From Acanthosepion esculentum (taxonomy: Eukaryota > Mollusca > Cephalopoda > Sepiida > Sepiidae): a stretch of DNA of 64,000 bases. Below the pieces are notes generated by a model, which saw only the letters and a list, made by a program, of their open reading frames with translations, was not told the origin of the DNA and made no database searches. Below, piece after piece: positions 12,401 to 24,569 of the stretch (position 1 is its first letter; each line of letters begins with the position of its first letter). The stretch lies in contig OZ038485.1 in assembly GCA_964036315.1 (NCBI GenBank), forward strand, positions 79,478,460 through 79,542,459, in the 5' to 3' direction. The translations under genes were made by a program, and so were the position numbers.

Positions 12401-14399
12401 TGTACATACATAAATATTTCTTACAAGTATTCTGCTACAGATAAATGAATCGAAAAGGCAATCTCTTTTGCAAAGTTAATGATATCGCTTTTAACTATCA
12501 CTGAAAGTGAACGACAATACAATTGAAATATATTCAAATTTTACTCGAATTATCCAATCCGTTTTGTAATCCACTAAACAAGACGTTGATTTTCATTGAA
12601 GGATAACGTAAGCCAATAACTTGGCTGTGCATTTAACCTAATTCAGAATCTATTTCTTAGGATTATGAATGTCATCCCAAACATTGCAGATTCACTAGAA
12701 TGTTTTAGGCTTCGCTATATTCTGGGCTAACATTCTGACGATAAAAAACACTGTTATATTGTATTCTAGCGATGTACGAGATTGGCAGCAAGTTCTCATA
12801 TATGTACAGTTCTTTTTTTTCTAATATTCTCTAACACTCAGTAATCCCTTGTATCTTAGTGGCTTTATTGCCTTGCTTGGAGTAAATTGATTAAAAATCC
12901 CTGGCTCTTCATATTTATCTTCATAAAAATATATTTTGTAGATTTGTAAATCTATGGAAGGGAAATATGGCTCCATTATGACTTCAGCAAAATAGCTATG
13001 AATTTAAACAATGTAAATTATTATAAAATACTAGTAGTAAGTACTAGTAAGTAAACACGGAATGTGGCAATATGTTGGCGGTGTCTAGTTAGCTGTTTTT
13101 TCTTCTTTTTTAATCATTTCACCCCCAAAAGTGGCGGCAATGCTGGAGTTACATGGTATGAACCTGAAAGAGAAGACTGGGAATAGGGAGGATTGAGGAA
13201 AGGACAAAATATGAACGGTATTCAAGATAGGAGATGGTGATTGACGTTGCATTTCAATTTTTGAAGATTGGATTTATCAGGGAAAGAAGTAAAGAGAAAG
13301 GAGTTCCAGAGGTGGGAAGTGCGAGAAAAGAAACTGTTGGAGTAAAAGTGGAGATGGCGTCAAAGCTTAGCTGTAACTTTAAACCAAATGAGAATCGTTA
13401 TAGAAGGAAATCATACCGGTAATAGACGAAAGAAATGCTTAAAAAACACGGAAACATGTATTAATGTCTGTGACAGAATTGTATGAAATAGGCTGAAGAA
13501 AATGAATCTTGCGCACAGAAAAGACAAGGAAAACCTTAAAACTAAATGGAAGAAATAAAGGTTTACAGTGATCTAGACAGAAAAATGGCGGGCTGTGAAA
13601 AATGGATTAAAATGACATTCAGAGAAGAATTTTGAATTTGCCTGAGCTATGGCGATGACATTTTGTAGTATGTCGTCCCAGTTAAAGGTGTTCTAATTAA
13701 TACTTGCAAAATACAAGTCAGTTTAACAATTCATTTACAATACGGAGTTGCATGCAGACTAAATGACCAGGGGAGATAACTGTCATTAAGTCAACTTTCA
13801 GTAAATGATACATATTAAGATTGTCGACACTTTCCCCATTCCATCCTTAAATAATAGTTTTAATGAAGATTTTCTTTTTCCAATATATAATGAATCAATT
13901 CATTGACATGGCGAAGAAGCACTTCGGACCTCAATCCGACTTAAAATGTTTAGGTGGCATTTTAAAAAATAACACAGGACAACGCTCCATCCTGTAAAAC
14001 TGATCTGTAAAATGCTATTCGAGAAAGTTCGATCCAACTTGATTGAAACATCCGAGAAGCAATTTTTGAAATTGAAAATAATATTCGGTCAAGCTCCATT
14101 GGGCCACCCCCACAGGAAGTACCTCTCCTTCAGGACGAGACTAGGGTCTTTACATGATTCATAAGGCATCCATAAAAGGGGAAGTAGCGGAGAAGGCAGG
14201 GAATTTTTTCCGAAGTTTTACCGAAAGCCCACATTAAATTTCAACCTTGTTACACATTCTTTGCGGCGTGGACGCGCTGATAATAACCTTAATTGAACCA
14301 GCGTGCGTTAGTGAATGAACGCCTCAAACGTTTCATGCTGACATAAAAGTCCAAGGAGCGGCAAAACTCTGATTCTTGTGTACACATTTTGGTTACACG
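12401..14399. other. Intergenic, no gene recognised
   Basis: Contains the dispersed repeat copy at 13117-13385; the remainder shows frequent stops in all frames and no motif I recognise. Confidence 0.5.
13117..13385. repeat. Unrecognised dispersed repeat, copy 1
   Basis: Shares long blocks with 16527-16800, for example ggtgggaagtgcg and gaaactgttggagta, and a shorter block with 39105-39215. Frames are broken; family unknown. Confidence 0.6.
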
Positions 14400-14550
14400 G
14401 AACATTGAGTAACTCATCTAAAGAGTATGTGTAAATGGATGGCAGAACAGATACTGCAAGGAAGGAGAGTGAAGAGAGAAACATGACTAAGAACTACAAA
14501 GGAAAAATAATTTGTCGAAATCTACCATTACCCACTTCTTGAAAGTACAA
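14400..14550 (+). mobile_element. LINE 3'-end fragment ending in (AGA)n
   Basis: Translation SMCKWMAEQILQGRRVKRE and LRTTKEK matches the C-terminus of the LINE family at 23756-26053. It runs into the GAA-type tail at 14552, as the longer copy does at 25968. Confidence 0.6.
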
Positions 14551-14551
14551 A

Positions 14552-14616
14552 GAAGAAGAAGAAGAAGAAGAAGAAGAAGAAGAAGAAGAAGAAGAAGAAG
14601 AAGAAGAAGAAGAAGC

Positions 14617-14671
<55 letters not shown>
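14552..14671. repeat. (AGA)n followed by (TAA)n
   Basis: About 63 bp of AGA then about 55 bp of TAA, directly abutting the LINE 3' fragment. Confidence 0.95.
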
Positions 14672-14672
<1 letters not shown>

Positions 14673-14884
14673 GTTCATTCCAGAACTGATCGGCGCGTTG
14701 GGATCAATCCCATTAAAACCGTGTGACTTCCTTGACCATATTTTGGGCACTGCACATATTTGGTGGAAATAGTTGTCTGTCTTGCTTACTTGTTGTGACA
14801 TAAAATATAACTTAATGTGGCTGGTGTTCAAAAATTTACACTGTGTGACACAGTAAAATAATAATAATAATAAACTGTCCTCAT

Positions 14885-15240
14885 TTCATGTCTCGTTTTC
14901 TTATTTTTAGTACTACTCCACACAAATTTTGCCACAGGAAAATAGCCTAATGTATTAAATCATGAATGTTGTGAGTTCAATCTCTGGATCTGGAAGTGTG
15001 TACTTGGACTCGGTCGAAACAGTGCGATTGATAACTGAGTAGTACTAAAAATAAGACGTAAACGAGATATCTCTAGTCATGGCCAGTAGAACGAGAACAG
15101 GTTTTGGTTAAATAAGGGGCTCAATTCGGAATTGCTAGAGATTACCCGGATCGATATACACTCGATGAAGGCCGGAGGGCACAACGGCCGAAAAGTTGTG
15201 ATAACAACAATGATGAGGACAATAGTCATAATGCAAAAAC
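14885..15240 (+). repeat. Dispersed repeat with internal inverted arms
   Basis: Arms at 14892-14919 (tctcgttttcttatttttag) and 15041-15068 are inverted copies with one 2-3 bp indel. Between them lies gttgtgagttcaatctctgg, reminiscent of a B box. The right end (gaaggccggag...caacggccgaaa) belongs to the 11925/35735/62010 family. Confidence 0.5.
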
Positions 15241-16329
15241 TGTAAATAAAGATAACTTCTCATGCCAGAAATTCAGACACTGAAGTAATTATATAATCTT
15301 GTAATTTTAATCAGATCGTCTTTGACTTCTTGCCAAATCATTCCTTAAGTATAGCCGCTAAGCTTATACTTTGCTTTTTGCATTTTTTAACGAGATATTC
15401 AACATCGAGGCATGGTTTTAATTTTAAACAAAGATACAAAATGTACATGTCTGCTTAATTGTTCATAAGAAAGCGCCCTGATTAGTATTAGGTGAAAAAG
15501 AGAGACTTCACTTTGGGAGTCGGTTCCTGATATACCGGTGACTAATTTTGTTGGTACTGATTTATGAATTCTGTTTATTTGTATATATCGAAATTAAAAT
15601 TACCATGAAATAAATCTATTTCCAAATAATGGACAGCGTTTTTTTTGTTTTTGTTTTTTTTTATCTAACAACCATCCCTTCAGAAAATATCTTTATGTCA
15701 ATATTTGTCCAATAAAATAGATCTAATATCCAGAGAAATATTAAGGAAAAAATCAACAAATCGCTGCCTATTCTATTTCCAAATAATCGTTTTCTCTTCT
15801 TTTTTACAACGGAGATACTTTCCGAAACTCTATTTACATTGGCCATTGCCTTTCAAATCTTATCAAATCAAAGAGATTAAAGAGGAAGACGTATCTGGGG
15901 TAATTAAGCGGGTATTTATGGGGGTGATCTTTCATTTTGAATCACTGTAGTAATGAATGTACAATAAATGTTGATTGCCCGAACCGAGATATTTTACAGT
16001 GGCCAACGATTTCGAATCTGAACACTTGAAGTAAAATCCTAAATATATAAACAGTCCATGATGGTTCCTTCCTTAACGTTTCAGATTCACAAACATCAAT
16101 ATCATTAATAATAATTTTTGATTGAAATATTTTAATTTTACAATTTATTTAAAATACAAATCTGCTTGATAATCAGAAATGAAAACCACTTTATCTTAAT
16201 AGAAATTAAGCTTAGTTTCATTTGATACACGGTCAACTGAGGAGAAAAGAGGCCATAGAGAATGTGTTGCAATGATCTTGTACACATGAATACGTTATCT
16301 GTTATCCTGCTGTTTAAATCCTGAAGACG
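15241..16329. other. Intergenic, nothing recognised
   Basis: AT-rich, no motif, TIR or coding signal supported. Confidence 0.4.
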
Positions 16330-16520
16330 AACATGATATTCTTATCAGGATTCATTATTGGTGGCCATAATCTTAAGAATATAAGATATGCAAATGATGC
16401 AGTGTTAATAGCATACATGCAAAGTAAACTATAAGCGAGAAATAAAGTCTAACCATCAATTTAAGAAAACAGAATGTATGGTTGTCGGGAAAAGGAACAG
16501 CCGAAGATGCGAACTTTTTA
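16330..16520 (+). mobile_element. LINE reverse transcriptase fragment
   Basis: Translates to GFIIGGHNLKNIRYANDAVLIA followed, across breaks, by KTECMVV-like sequence. This is the palm region around the YADD catalytic box, here YAND. Same family as 23756-26053, where the box reads RYADATVLIA. Broken by stops. Confidence 0.7.
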
Positions 16521-16526
16521 AGCGTT

Positions 16527-16800
16527 TCATCCCAAGCAAGGTGGGAATGCCACTGTTACGCAGGGGGTTACAGAGAGGGAAGACTGGGTATAGGTGGACC
16601 GTGGAAATGATAAAAGCTAAACGGAGTTCGAGAAGATAGAAAATGGCGATTGACGTTGCGTTTAAATTTCTGAAGATTGTAGTTATCAGGGAAGCAAGAA
16701 AATGGAAGGAAGTTTCACAGGTGGGAAGTGCGGGAGAGGAAACTGTTGGAGTAGAAGTGGCGGTTACATTTACCTAATTCAACAGTAAGGGGGTGGGACC
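16527..16800. repeat. Unrecognised dispersed repeat, copy 2
   Basis: Diverged copy of 13117-13385. It directly abuts the RT fragment, so it may be a separate insertion or part of a composite. Confidence 0.6.
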
Positions 16801-17033
16801 TAGTGCCAGTCTAGTAGGACGCTTAAACACACTTAATCCGAGCATCAGGAAAAAAGTTCTTCAGAGAAGTTACCATGAAAATATTAGTAAAAAAGACAGA
16901 GAGAAGCCACGTCACGTCGATGAGAATGATGAGATTGATGCCAAGTTAGGATCGATTCATTCTTTGGATTCTGTCAAGAACTTCGAGATGAGTAGCAGGA
17001 GGACCTGGTCATATATGACAACAGTATTCAATG

Positions 17034-17280
17034 CACCAATAAGTAATGCATGTTTTGTAATAATTGAAAAAAAAAATGTTATTTTGTAATATTCAACTAC
17101 TCTGTTTTTTAATTTATTATTTTAATTTAATTTTTTTTACTTTGCTTACCCCCCCCCCTTTTCAACATTAAAATGCTCAAATTTTGAATACACGCATACA
17201 ATGATCGGGACTTTAAATATGCAGAATATTATACGCAATCAAAAAATAGGTTTTCTGTATTTTTCTTTTTCTGGCATTCT
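17034..17280. repeat. Direct repeat, copy 1
   Basis: Shares ordered blocks with 17648-17880: gttattttgtaatattc, gactttaaatatgcagaat and ttttctgtattttt. Confidence 0.65.
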
Positions 17281-17647
17281 TATATGTTCCCACACGAAAT
17301 GTGGAAGGCGAACATTTTGTCACCACGATAAGACGTGGTTGCTGAAAGCTGTCGAAAACATAAGGCTATCATCAGACATGTCTATCATCTTTCATGTCGA
17401 ACTGTATTTAACATACATGATATTCTTGTTCTTTTTTTCGTTTATCAATTACATAATTACACATTATGAATAGTAAATATTTTTATAACGCCATTAATAT
17501 TGTTTTGGTTACGTGTGTTTAACAAATTTCGACCTCATTTCATTTTGTCTTGTGGGAATATTATAGAAGTAGCGGAATAGAATTATTTTATTACAATATA
17601 AATAGGAAAAACTAATTTTGTCTGTATAGCAAGTGCAACGCTAAAGT

Positions 17648-17880
17648 TTAAATAAGTAACGCATATGTAATGATAATTGAAAAAGAAACAAAAAGTGTTA
17701 TTTTGTAATATTCGAGTACTCTGTTTTTATTAATTCATTTGTTTAATTTTTTAGTTATTCTAAAAACCCTGTTGTAACGTTAAAATTCTTAAATTGTGAA
17801 CACCGTCATAAAATGACTTGGACTTTAAATATGCAGAATTTCATGCCATAAAAAAGAAAGTTTTTCTGTATTTTAATTTA
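17648..17880. repeat. Direct repeat, copy 2
   Basis: Second copy of 17034-17280 in the same orientation, about 370 bp further on, diverged by substitutions and small indels. Family unknown. Confidence 0.65.
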
Positions 17881-18456
17881 AAAAAATTTATCATAAATAA
17901 CAACGATAGTGAACACACGGTGAAAAATAACATAAATATTTTCTACAACAACAAAATACACATCGACTACAAACAAGACCTCACTTGTAAATATCATAAA
18001 GAAATACACTAATCTAATTGATCCGATCAAAAAAAATCAAATTAATTATCTACTACTAAAATTTAAAGCAGCAAACGTTAATCTCAAATTTGTGTAGATA
18101 TTAATTTTCTTAAATAGGGAAATTAATGTCAACAGGCATAGATCGATTGCTAAAGAAAAATTGTGACTCCAGAGAAGAATCGAAACTGTATATTTGTATC
18201 CATAATAATATATGTTTAGGAAGTGTTTTAATCGCTAGTTCAATCCACAGTAAATTTGCGTCCAGGTTCTTATAACGTTATAGCACTTTTGGCAGATCTT
18301 ATGTTATCACAATGTGGGATATTTCATAGCAAAAGTGATGCAAAGAAAAAGAAATGGAAACAAAGTATGTAAGTATTGAAAATAATTGTCTCCAATAATT
18401 GTTTTTCTCTTCATTGTTAATGAAAGACAATATTTCTTTATTCATATATAGAAATA

Positions 18457-19318
18457 CAGGGTGTTCCAAAATGTTTGACCCCATTTCGTAGGCCAATAAT
18501 TTTGAGAATTTTCGTTGGAATGACCTCAAATTGTCACAGCTTGTGTAGAAACGTTTCAAGTTTGTGTGTGTAACGTTTGGCATTTCTACCTTTTCAGGTT
18601 AAGAAATGCCGTTCACTTCAAAAGATAAGGCATTTTGCGTGTTAGAGTATGCTCGGACTCAGTCACCGAAGACAGTGCAGCGTGCCTTCTTCACAAATTT
18701 TGCAAAGAAGGCACCAACTTCAAAACAAATTAGGACTTGGCACCAAAGATTTCAAGAAAAGGGCTGCTTATGCATACCTAAATCGCCAGGACGGCCATCA
18801 ACATCAGCAGAGACAGTGGAGCAGGTTCGTGAAGCCTTCCTGCCTAGTCCCCGGAAGAGTGTTAGAAGAGCAAGTGTGGAAACCCACATTCCACAAACAA
18901 CAGTTTGGCGGATTCTGAGGAAACGATTGCGATTTAAACCTTACAAGCTGCAGCTCGTTCAGGCCTTGAGGGAAGGTGATAAGCGAAAACGTAAAGAATT
19001 TTGTGTTGAAATGCTAGATAAACTCGGAGAAGACGATTTCGATGATCGGCTAGTTTTTAGTGATGAAGCCACGTTTCACACGAGTGGCAAAGTTAATAAA
19101 CATAATGTTCGACGTGTGTAGAGTCACAGGCGGCGCTCATATTGAACATTTATGAAAATCTGTCATAGAACCAACAAATATTTGTACTTTTCTTTGTAAA
19201 TTTAACCAATAAAACGTATGACCTTCAACATAAAGTGTATTTAGTTTCATTAAGATCCATCAAGTAGTTTCCGAGATATGGGCATTTAGAATGGGGTCAA
19301 CCATTTTGGAACACCCTG
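18457..19318 (+). mobile_element. Internally deleted Tc1/mariner-superfamily element with TIRs and TA target site
   Basis: 862 bp bounded by 28-bp terminal inverted repeats, 18457-18484 (cagggtgttccaaaatg...) and 19291-19318, differing at one position, each flanked by TA (18455-18456, 19319-19320). It carries the transposase remnant 18606-19121. Intact ends with a missing middle make it a non-autonomous deletion derivative. Confidence 0.9.
18606..19121 (+). pseudogene. Truncated Tc1/mariner-like transposase (HTH plus start of DDE domain)
   Basis: Open frame of 171 codons from ATG 18606. The N-terminal half is a helix-turn-helix of the DUF4817 type (TSKQIRTWHQRFQEKG, GRPSTS), then a second HTH (PQTTVWRILRKRL), then the first catalytic Asp in FSDEATFHTSGKVNKHNVR. 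After that the frame stops. In another frame the bases just downstream (19094-19138) read DVCRVTGGAHIEHL and a stop, which looks like the normal transposase C-terminus. So an internal deletion fused the front to the tail out of frame; the second Asp and third acidic residue are gone and it cannot be active. Confidence 0.85.
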
Positions 19319-20037
19319 TATAAAAAAATGCATATAAAGGAGAAAAGAATGGTAGATTAATTAACACCATAAAATCTATTAGCTGATATGTCTCTTTAGC
19401 ACCTTTCCCTAAAATTCGAAAATAATTTTGAGTTGGAAATTAGAAGAAACACGAAATGGCTGAACAGTTCCTTTCTTTTCTTTATTTACGTAAATAATTA
19501 TATATTTACTGAAGTATATGTACAATATTGTGATTTTAATGGATAATATAGTACGACGTTTAAATTAAATTGACATTAAATTGATTGTACTGAGGGGTTG
19601 TATTATACACAAGGGCTTAATTTATTCCTTGTTTTCGTTTCAGAAACACGGTGTCGTATTATACCCAAGTCGTATTTTAGAAAATAAAATACGCTGTCTG
19701 GCATAGTCTATATACATTCATTATGGATATAGAGCCAAAATAAAGTTCATATTAGCTAACAGATGATTGTACAACTTGCAAGATATAATATATTAAATAC
19801 GCCAGTCTTTTTTCATTTCATATTTTTAGAAAAAGTTACAATGACTTATTTGGTGGCGAGAGGTTTTACGCAGCAGGAGCGCTGGTCATCTATATAGACA
19901 AAGCGTAGTGTACTTGTACAATATTATTCTGATAAATTACTGTGAAATATTATTCTGATGAATTCGATTCACCATCAAAATATGTCAAAATTGTAGTTTC
20001 CAAATTTCGTTTTATATTTGCACCCCACCACACACAA

Positions 20038-20042
<5 letters not shown>

Positions 20043-20104
<62 letters not shown>
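20043..20104. repeat. (TA)n microsatellite
   Basis: Pure TA, about 62 bp, abutting the left end of the candidate MITE at 20105. Confidence 0.95.
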
Positions 20105-20106
<2 letters not shown>

Positions 20107-20468
20107 TGCAGCTCAAAAGTTTGAAGCCACCACTCGAATGAGCATTGAATGAAGTTGACAGAAGAGTAAAACATTTTCACCCCAAAAATGAAAATGGAAA
20201 TCAATTATCAAATTTATACGTCGACAAACCTTTGCCAAAAATTTGGAATCAAGGCTTAGGTCGGATATTTTTGCGAGAAAAACAAAAATGTTTTTTTTCT
20301 TTTTGTCGCAAAAAATAAATGAAAAAAAATTAAAATTAAAAAAAAAAGAATCATGTCTCACGTTTTTTAACCGTGTATAATAATTTTCTCTTTTTTTAAA
20401 AGTACTTTTGAGGTCAGTTTTAAAAAAATCACATCGGGAATCCTTTAAAGGTTTGAACTGTAGTGTAT
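20105..20468. mobile_element. Possible Tc1-type MITE
   Basis: The left end actgcagctcaaaagtttg and the inverse of the right end (actacagttcaaa...) are imperfect inverted repeats of a Tc1-like type, both adjoining TA-rich DNA. No coding capacity. About 18 of 27 bases match by eye, so the call is tentative. Confidence 0.4.
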
Positions 20469-20639
20469 ATATACAAGGTGCGGCATATATATTTAAATAT
20501 TCTTCATTTTATCATCAAATTAGTTAGGCTTCATGAAGATTGATAATATTTTACTTTGCTTACACCATAGCCCTTAAACTTTTAAATTAGATGTGCATGA
20601 CTTCTTCGTTGTCTCTTCGCTCAAATAACAATTTAACGT

Positions 20640-21375
20640 GATAAGAGCTTCTTTCAGGTCTGACACACTTCAGTATGAATTACATGACACATCGCTCTCC
20701 AATATGCGTCACGTCACAAAGTTCACAGGATTAATGTCATGTCTTGATATAAGCAAAACTGACATGAAAAAACATCCACTGAAGCGTTTCTTGCTCCAAT
20801 TTTGAGTTAAACTGACTGTTTGTGGAAGTTCTATCTTGAGCGAAGACATAGCTACTTCCAACTATGGCTGACTATCAGGTCAGCACATCATTCAATATTT
20901 GCTGGTAAACTTCTGTTCTCTTTCACACCTTCTTCAATGATCAGGAAGGTCAATTTCCAAACATCAAAGACGACAGTATTCCAGACTATGACACCAATTG
21001 ATTTCTTTCACCTGAAATCTGTACTGACACTTTTTGCGAATGTACCCTGGGTAAGAGGCGTAAACCAAATAATTTTGGTAGTTGGACACAGGGAAAATCT
21101 TCTATTCCTACCAAAAGAATAATTTGTCTGTATCACACTGCATCACCTCCAGCATGTTCTCTTTCACGAGCCATTATAGCTTGACGGTACTTGAAAGCAG
21201 ACGCCATTGTTGAATCTTCTATGATTAAAACCATAAATGCGCTTTTGCAATCCTTCTGAGGGATTTATCTGAAATATCCAGCTCTCTTGCAATCTTCTTC
21301 ATGCTTCTTTGTGGATCTCTCATCACCCTGTACTTGATGGCTTCAATGCCTTTTCTGATATGAACCCGAGGCAAA
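20640..21375 (-). pseudogene. Decayed Tc1-like transposase
   Basis: On the minus strand 21239-21373 gives IEAIKYRVMRDPQRSMKKIA then ELDISDKSLRRIAKAH, the HTH found in a widespread Tc1/IS630 group. Further on, KLFFW-stop-E-stop-KIFPV corresponds to the FSDEKIFTV block carrying the first catalytic Asp, here lost. Many stops; an old relic. Confidence 0.65.
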
Positions 21376-21651
21376 TTTACTGAGAATGATCTAGCGATTA
21401 ATGTACTTTCTTATAAGTTGAAATTTAATTTTGGAATAACTCCGAAATATTGGACCACGGCTCAATGCATTTATCGTATGCATTTTTACTGGCTACATTA
21501 ATGATAAACGAATCAGTTACATTCCTGCGTACCTACCTTGAAATTAGTGAGAAGAAATATCATCTTACTGCTCAATATTTGATAGTGGGTGGAAAACGTC
21601 ACAACTTATACTAAATTAAAACTTAATACGACTTATTTGTTCATAGCTCAA

Positions 21652-21652
<1 letters not shown>

Positions 21653-21712
<60 letters not shown>
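21653..21712. repeat. (TA)n microsatellite
   Basis: About 60 bp of TA followed by a GT-rich run. Confidence 0.95.
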
Positions 21713-21717
<5 letters not shown>

Positions 21718-21945
21718 GCGCGTGTGTGTGTGTTCTTGTGTGTGTAAATTGTGTCCGCTACATGTTTTGACCTATCAACCACGTACTTAACATTCATGAC
21801 CGTTCTCAAATTTAAAAGCGTTGATAAACCAATGACATATTCGCTTTTGTATATAAACACGCGCAACAAAATAAATCCTACATTGTCTTGATAAAGTTAC
21901 TAAGACGTCGAAACGTCTAGGAATAGATTGCTCTTTTGTCTCTTT

Positions 21946-21947
<2 letters not shown>

Positions 21948-22039
<92 letters not shown>
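21948..22039. repeat. (TA)n microsatellite
   Basis: About 90 bp of pure TA. Confidence 0.95.
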
Positions 22040-22041
<2 letters not shown>

Positions 22042-22774
22042 CTTCAATTAATATATAAATAATTACGGTCTACATATTCTTTACTATTTCATTAACATTC
22101 ACGCACACACACAGAGAGAAATGCACACACATACACTTTTAATTTTAATTTACTGTGTATGCGTAATATTCCTTCCTTATTCAGTAACTTCATTTAATGT
22201 ACTCACTACACAAGTGGTCTTATTACAATTTTGGTGAATACACGAAAGTAAAAGAGTTCAATCCTTGCATGCCGTTTGTTAGACATTTTGAAAATAACTT
22301 ATCTGGGACGATAGTTCAAGACGGTGGTTAAATTTTAAGTGCAGAAGCAGAAGGTCTTCAAAAGGCTATCAGATGTAAGTGAAATTTAATCTTTTTTAAT
22401 GCTATTTTAAATCTCGCATAGAGTTTTTTTTTCTGTCAGCACTGCTATATTTCTTACTCTGAATTTACTATGAATTTTAATATGACGCTTGTTATGAAAT
22501 TCACTAGTAAGTGCTGTTAAAATCAAACTTGCTGTGACAATTTTAAATGTATTTTTCGCGTGATTTCTTTTAAGTACAGCTATATTTAATAAGTTAAAAC
22601 TTCATAATAAGCATAAACAAGTGAAGCAATCTATATGCATAGATATTCCTCTTCACTATTGCCACCACAGAGAGACAACATTTTCTAGAAGAGGGGAGAA
22701 ACATAAAGAAAAGAACTTCAAGTTACTGTCTACCATCTACAAAAACTTCTGGGCGCAATCGAATATTAAAAAAT

Positions 22775-22906
22775 GTAACCGATTCAGTCGGGTTTCGATC
22801 CCGGCTAAAAACAATCAGATGTCTAGCCCCACTGATGAACTGTGATACAGCGAAACAGTCAGTCTGTGGATGACAATATATAAACATATATATATATATA
22901 TATATA
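22775..22906 (+). mobile_element. SINE-like repeat with (TA)n tail, copy 1
   Basis: Contains a B-box-like gggtttcgatccc and gtctagcc(c/a)cactgatga...cagtctgtggatgacaata, then TA repeats. It aligns with 53930-54040, which ends in TA in the same way. Confidence 0.6.
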
Positions 22907-23175
22907 TGTTGTGGTAGGATCCACCTAATTTGCATAGTGGAGTACCGACCATATAAATATGGTTGGTACCGGGAAGAGAGGGGAGGAATCAGGAGATTCA
23001 AGCAGAGACTCTGCCCGACTGCGAGTCAGTCAACACATTCTCCTGGAACGGTCTTCCCAGGAATATACAAAAGACTATATGTAAATATTGTGTACACTTT
23101 CTTGTTTCAATACATTTAGTTCTAAGTACATTTTTGTGTTGCATTAATATTCCATGCATTAGTCAAGTTTCAACA
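22907..23175 (+). mobile_element. Solo LTR inserted in a TA microsatellite
   Basis: 269 bp starting TGTTGTGGTAGGATCC and ending TTTCAACA (TGTT...AACA ends). Flanked on both sides by ATATA, consistent with a 5-bp target duplication although the TA tract makes that hard to prove. An internal TATA-like ccatataaatatgg lies near 22950. No coding sequence. Confidence 0.6.
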
Positions 23176-23218
23176 ATATATATATATATATATATAGTGT
23201 CATCTATCATCTGCCATA

Positions 23219-23286
<68 letters not shown>
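23174..23286. repeat. (TA)n microsatellites
   Basis: Two TA tracts separated by about 22 bp. The first is the right flank of the solo LTR insertion. Confidence 0.9.
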
Positions 23287-23288
<2 letters not shown>

Positions 23289-23481
23289 AAACATGTAGTA
23301 TTGAATGTTAAAGACAACATAGTCTTGCATATTTTCTTTTGAATTTTCACTAATGAGACTTTTTATTTGAAAATAATTTCGAAATATGTATTGTCCATAC
23401 GAGGACCTAGCGCTTTCGAACATCATTGTTCATCATCAGGGTCAATATTTTTAGTCAAAGTTTTTTTTTAAGACATTTGCC

Positions 23482-23484
<3 letters not shown>

Positions 23485-23542
<58 letters not shown>

Positions 23543-23619
23543 TATCGTCGAATACGTCAAACAAGGTGCTTGTTTGTCATATTCAATGAAATGTGCATAA
23601 AAGAAGGAGTGCTGCCTAA

Positions 23620-23655
<36 letters not shown>
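23485..23655. repeat. (TA)n and (CA)n microsatellites
   Basis: TA at 23485-23537 and CA at 23622-23655, with unique sequence between. Confidence 0.9.
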
Positions 23656-23657
<2 letters not shown>

Positions 23658-24569
23658 TTATTAATATAGACTTAATAGCTGTGTTAAATTAAATCAGGCA
23701 CTGTCTTATTAATATATAATATGAAGATCTATATGGGTAAGTATGTATCGCTAGAGATTATAATTGTCATGGAAGACATGAATGTCAGACTAGACAACGA
23801 GAGGGCTGTTGTAATAGTTGGTAAATTCGGACTCAGAATCCGTAATGAACGCGGAGGAAAATAGGTTCAATGATGTACGGCGAATGGTCAGGTAATAGTT
23901 AACAATTCTTCTCAGCAACACCCAAAACGTATATGAACATGGAGAAGCCCAAAAGGAGGAACAAGAAACTATATCGACTACGCAACTATCAACAAGAAAT
24001 TCGGAAATACAGTTTTACACTGCGATCACCTCCGAATGATATGTAAAGTTTAGCGCGAAACCACAGGAACGAAAATAGACTAAGGCAGTGCCCAAATTGC
24101 AAAACGACGCACACTTGAAGGATCCCAAATCCGAAAGAAGGTATTTAGAGAGTGTGAACGGCAAATACGTGGCACAAAGGGAAAATGGAAACTCAGGGTG
24201 AGGCATTTTAGGAGAAGCTTTGTAAAATGAGCAATCGAGATCATCCCAAAGGAAAATACACGAAGAACAAAATGAATGGATAACAGACAAAAGTCTCGAC
24301 ATGATGAAAAAAAGATAAAAACATCTGTGCCAAGACACGGAACAGAATATAGGACACTGCAAAAAGAAATAAAGAACAAATGCAGGCAGGCTAAAGAGGC
24401 ATGACCCAACGAAAACTGAGAAGAAATAGAAAGAATGAGTACCACAAATAAAGTAGACATTCTTAAAAATAAGAGAACAGGAAAAAGGACACACATCGGA
24501 AAACTCTTCCATGATGAAAGAGAACAAGTGGCATAAACAGAAATATCTACGAACCAGAAATATTAAAAT

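Noticed and set aside
15661..15950. Overlapping short open frames on both strands
   Set aside because: No motif, AT-rich chance frames.
16793..17089. 98-codon open frame following the dispersed repeat
   Set aside because: No recognisable domain, low complexity at the end, partly inside the 17034 repeat.
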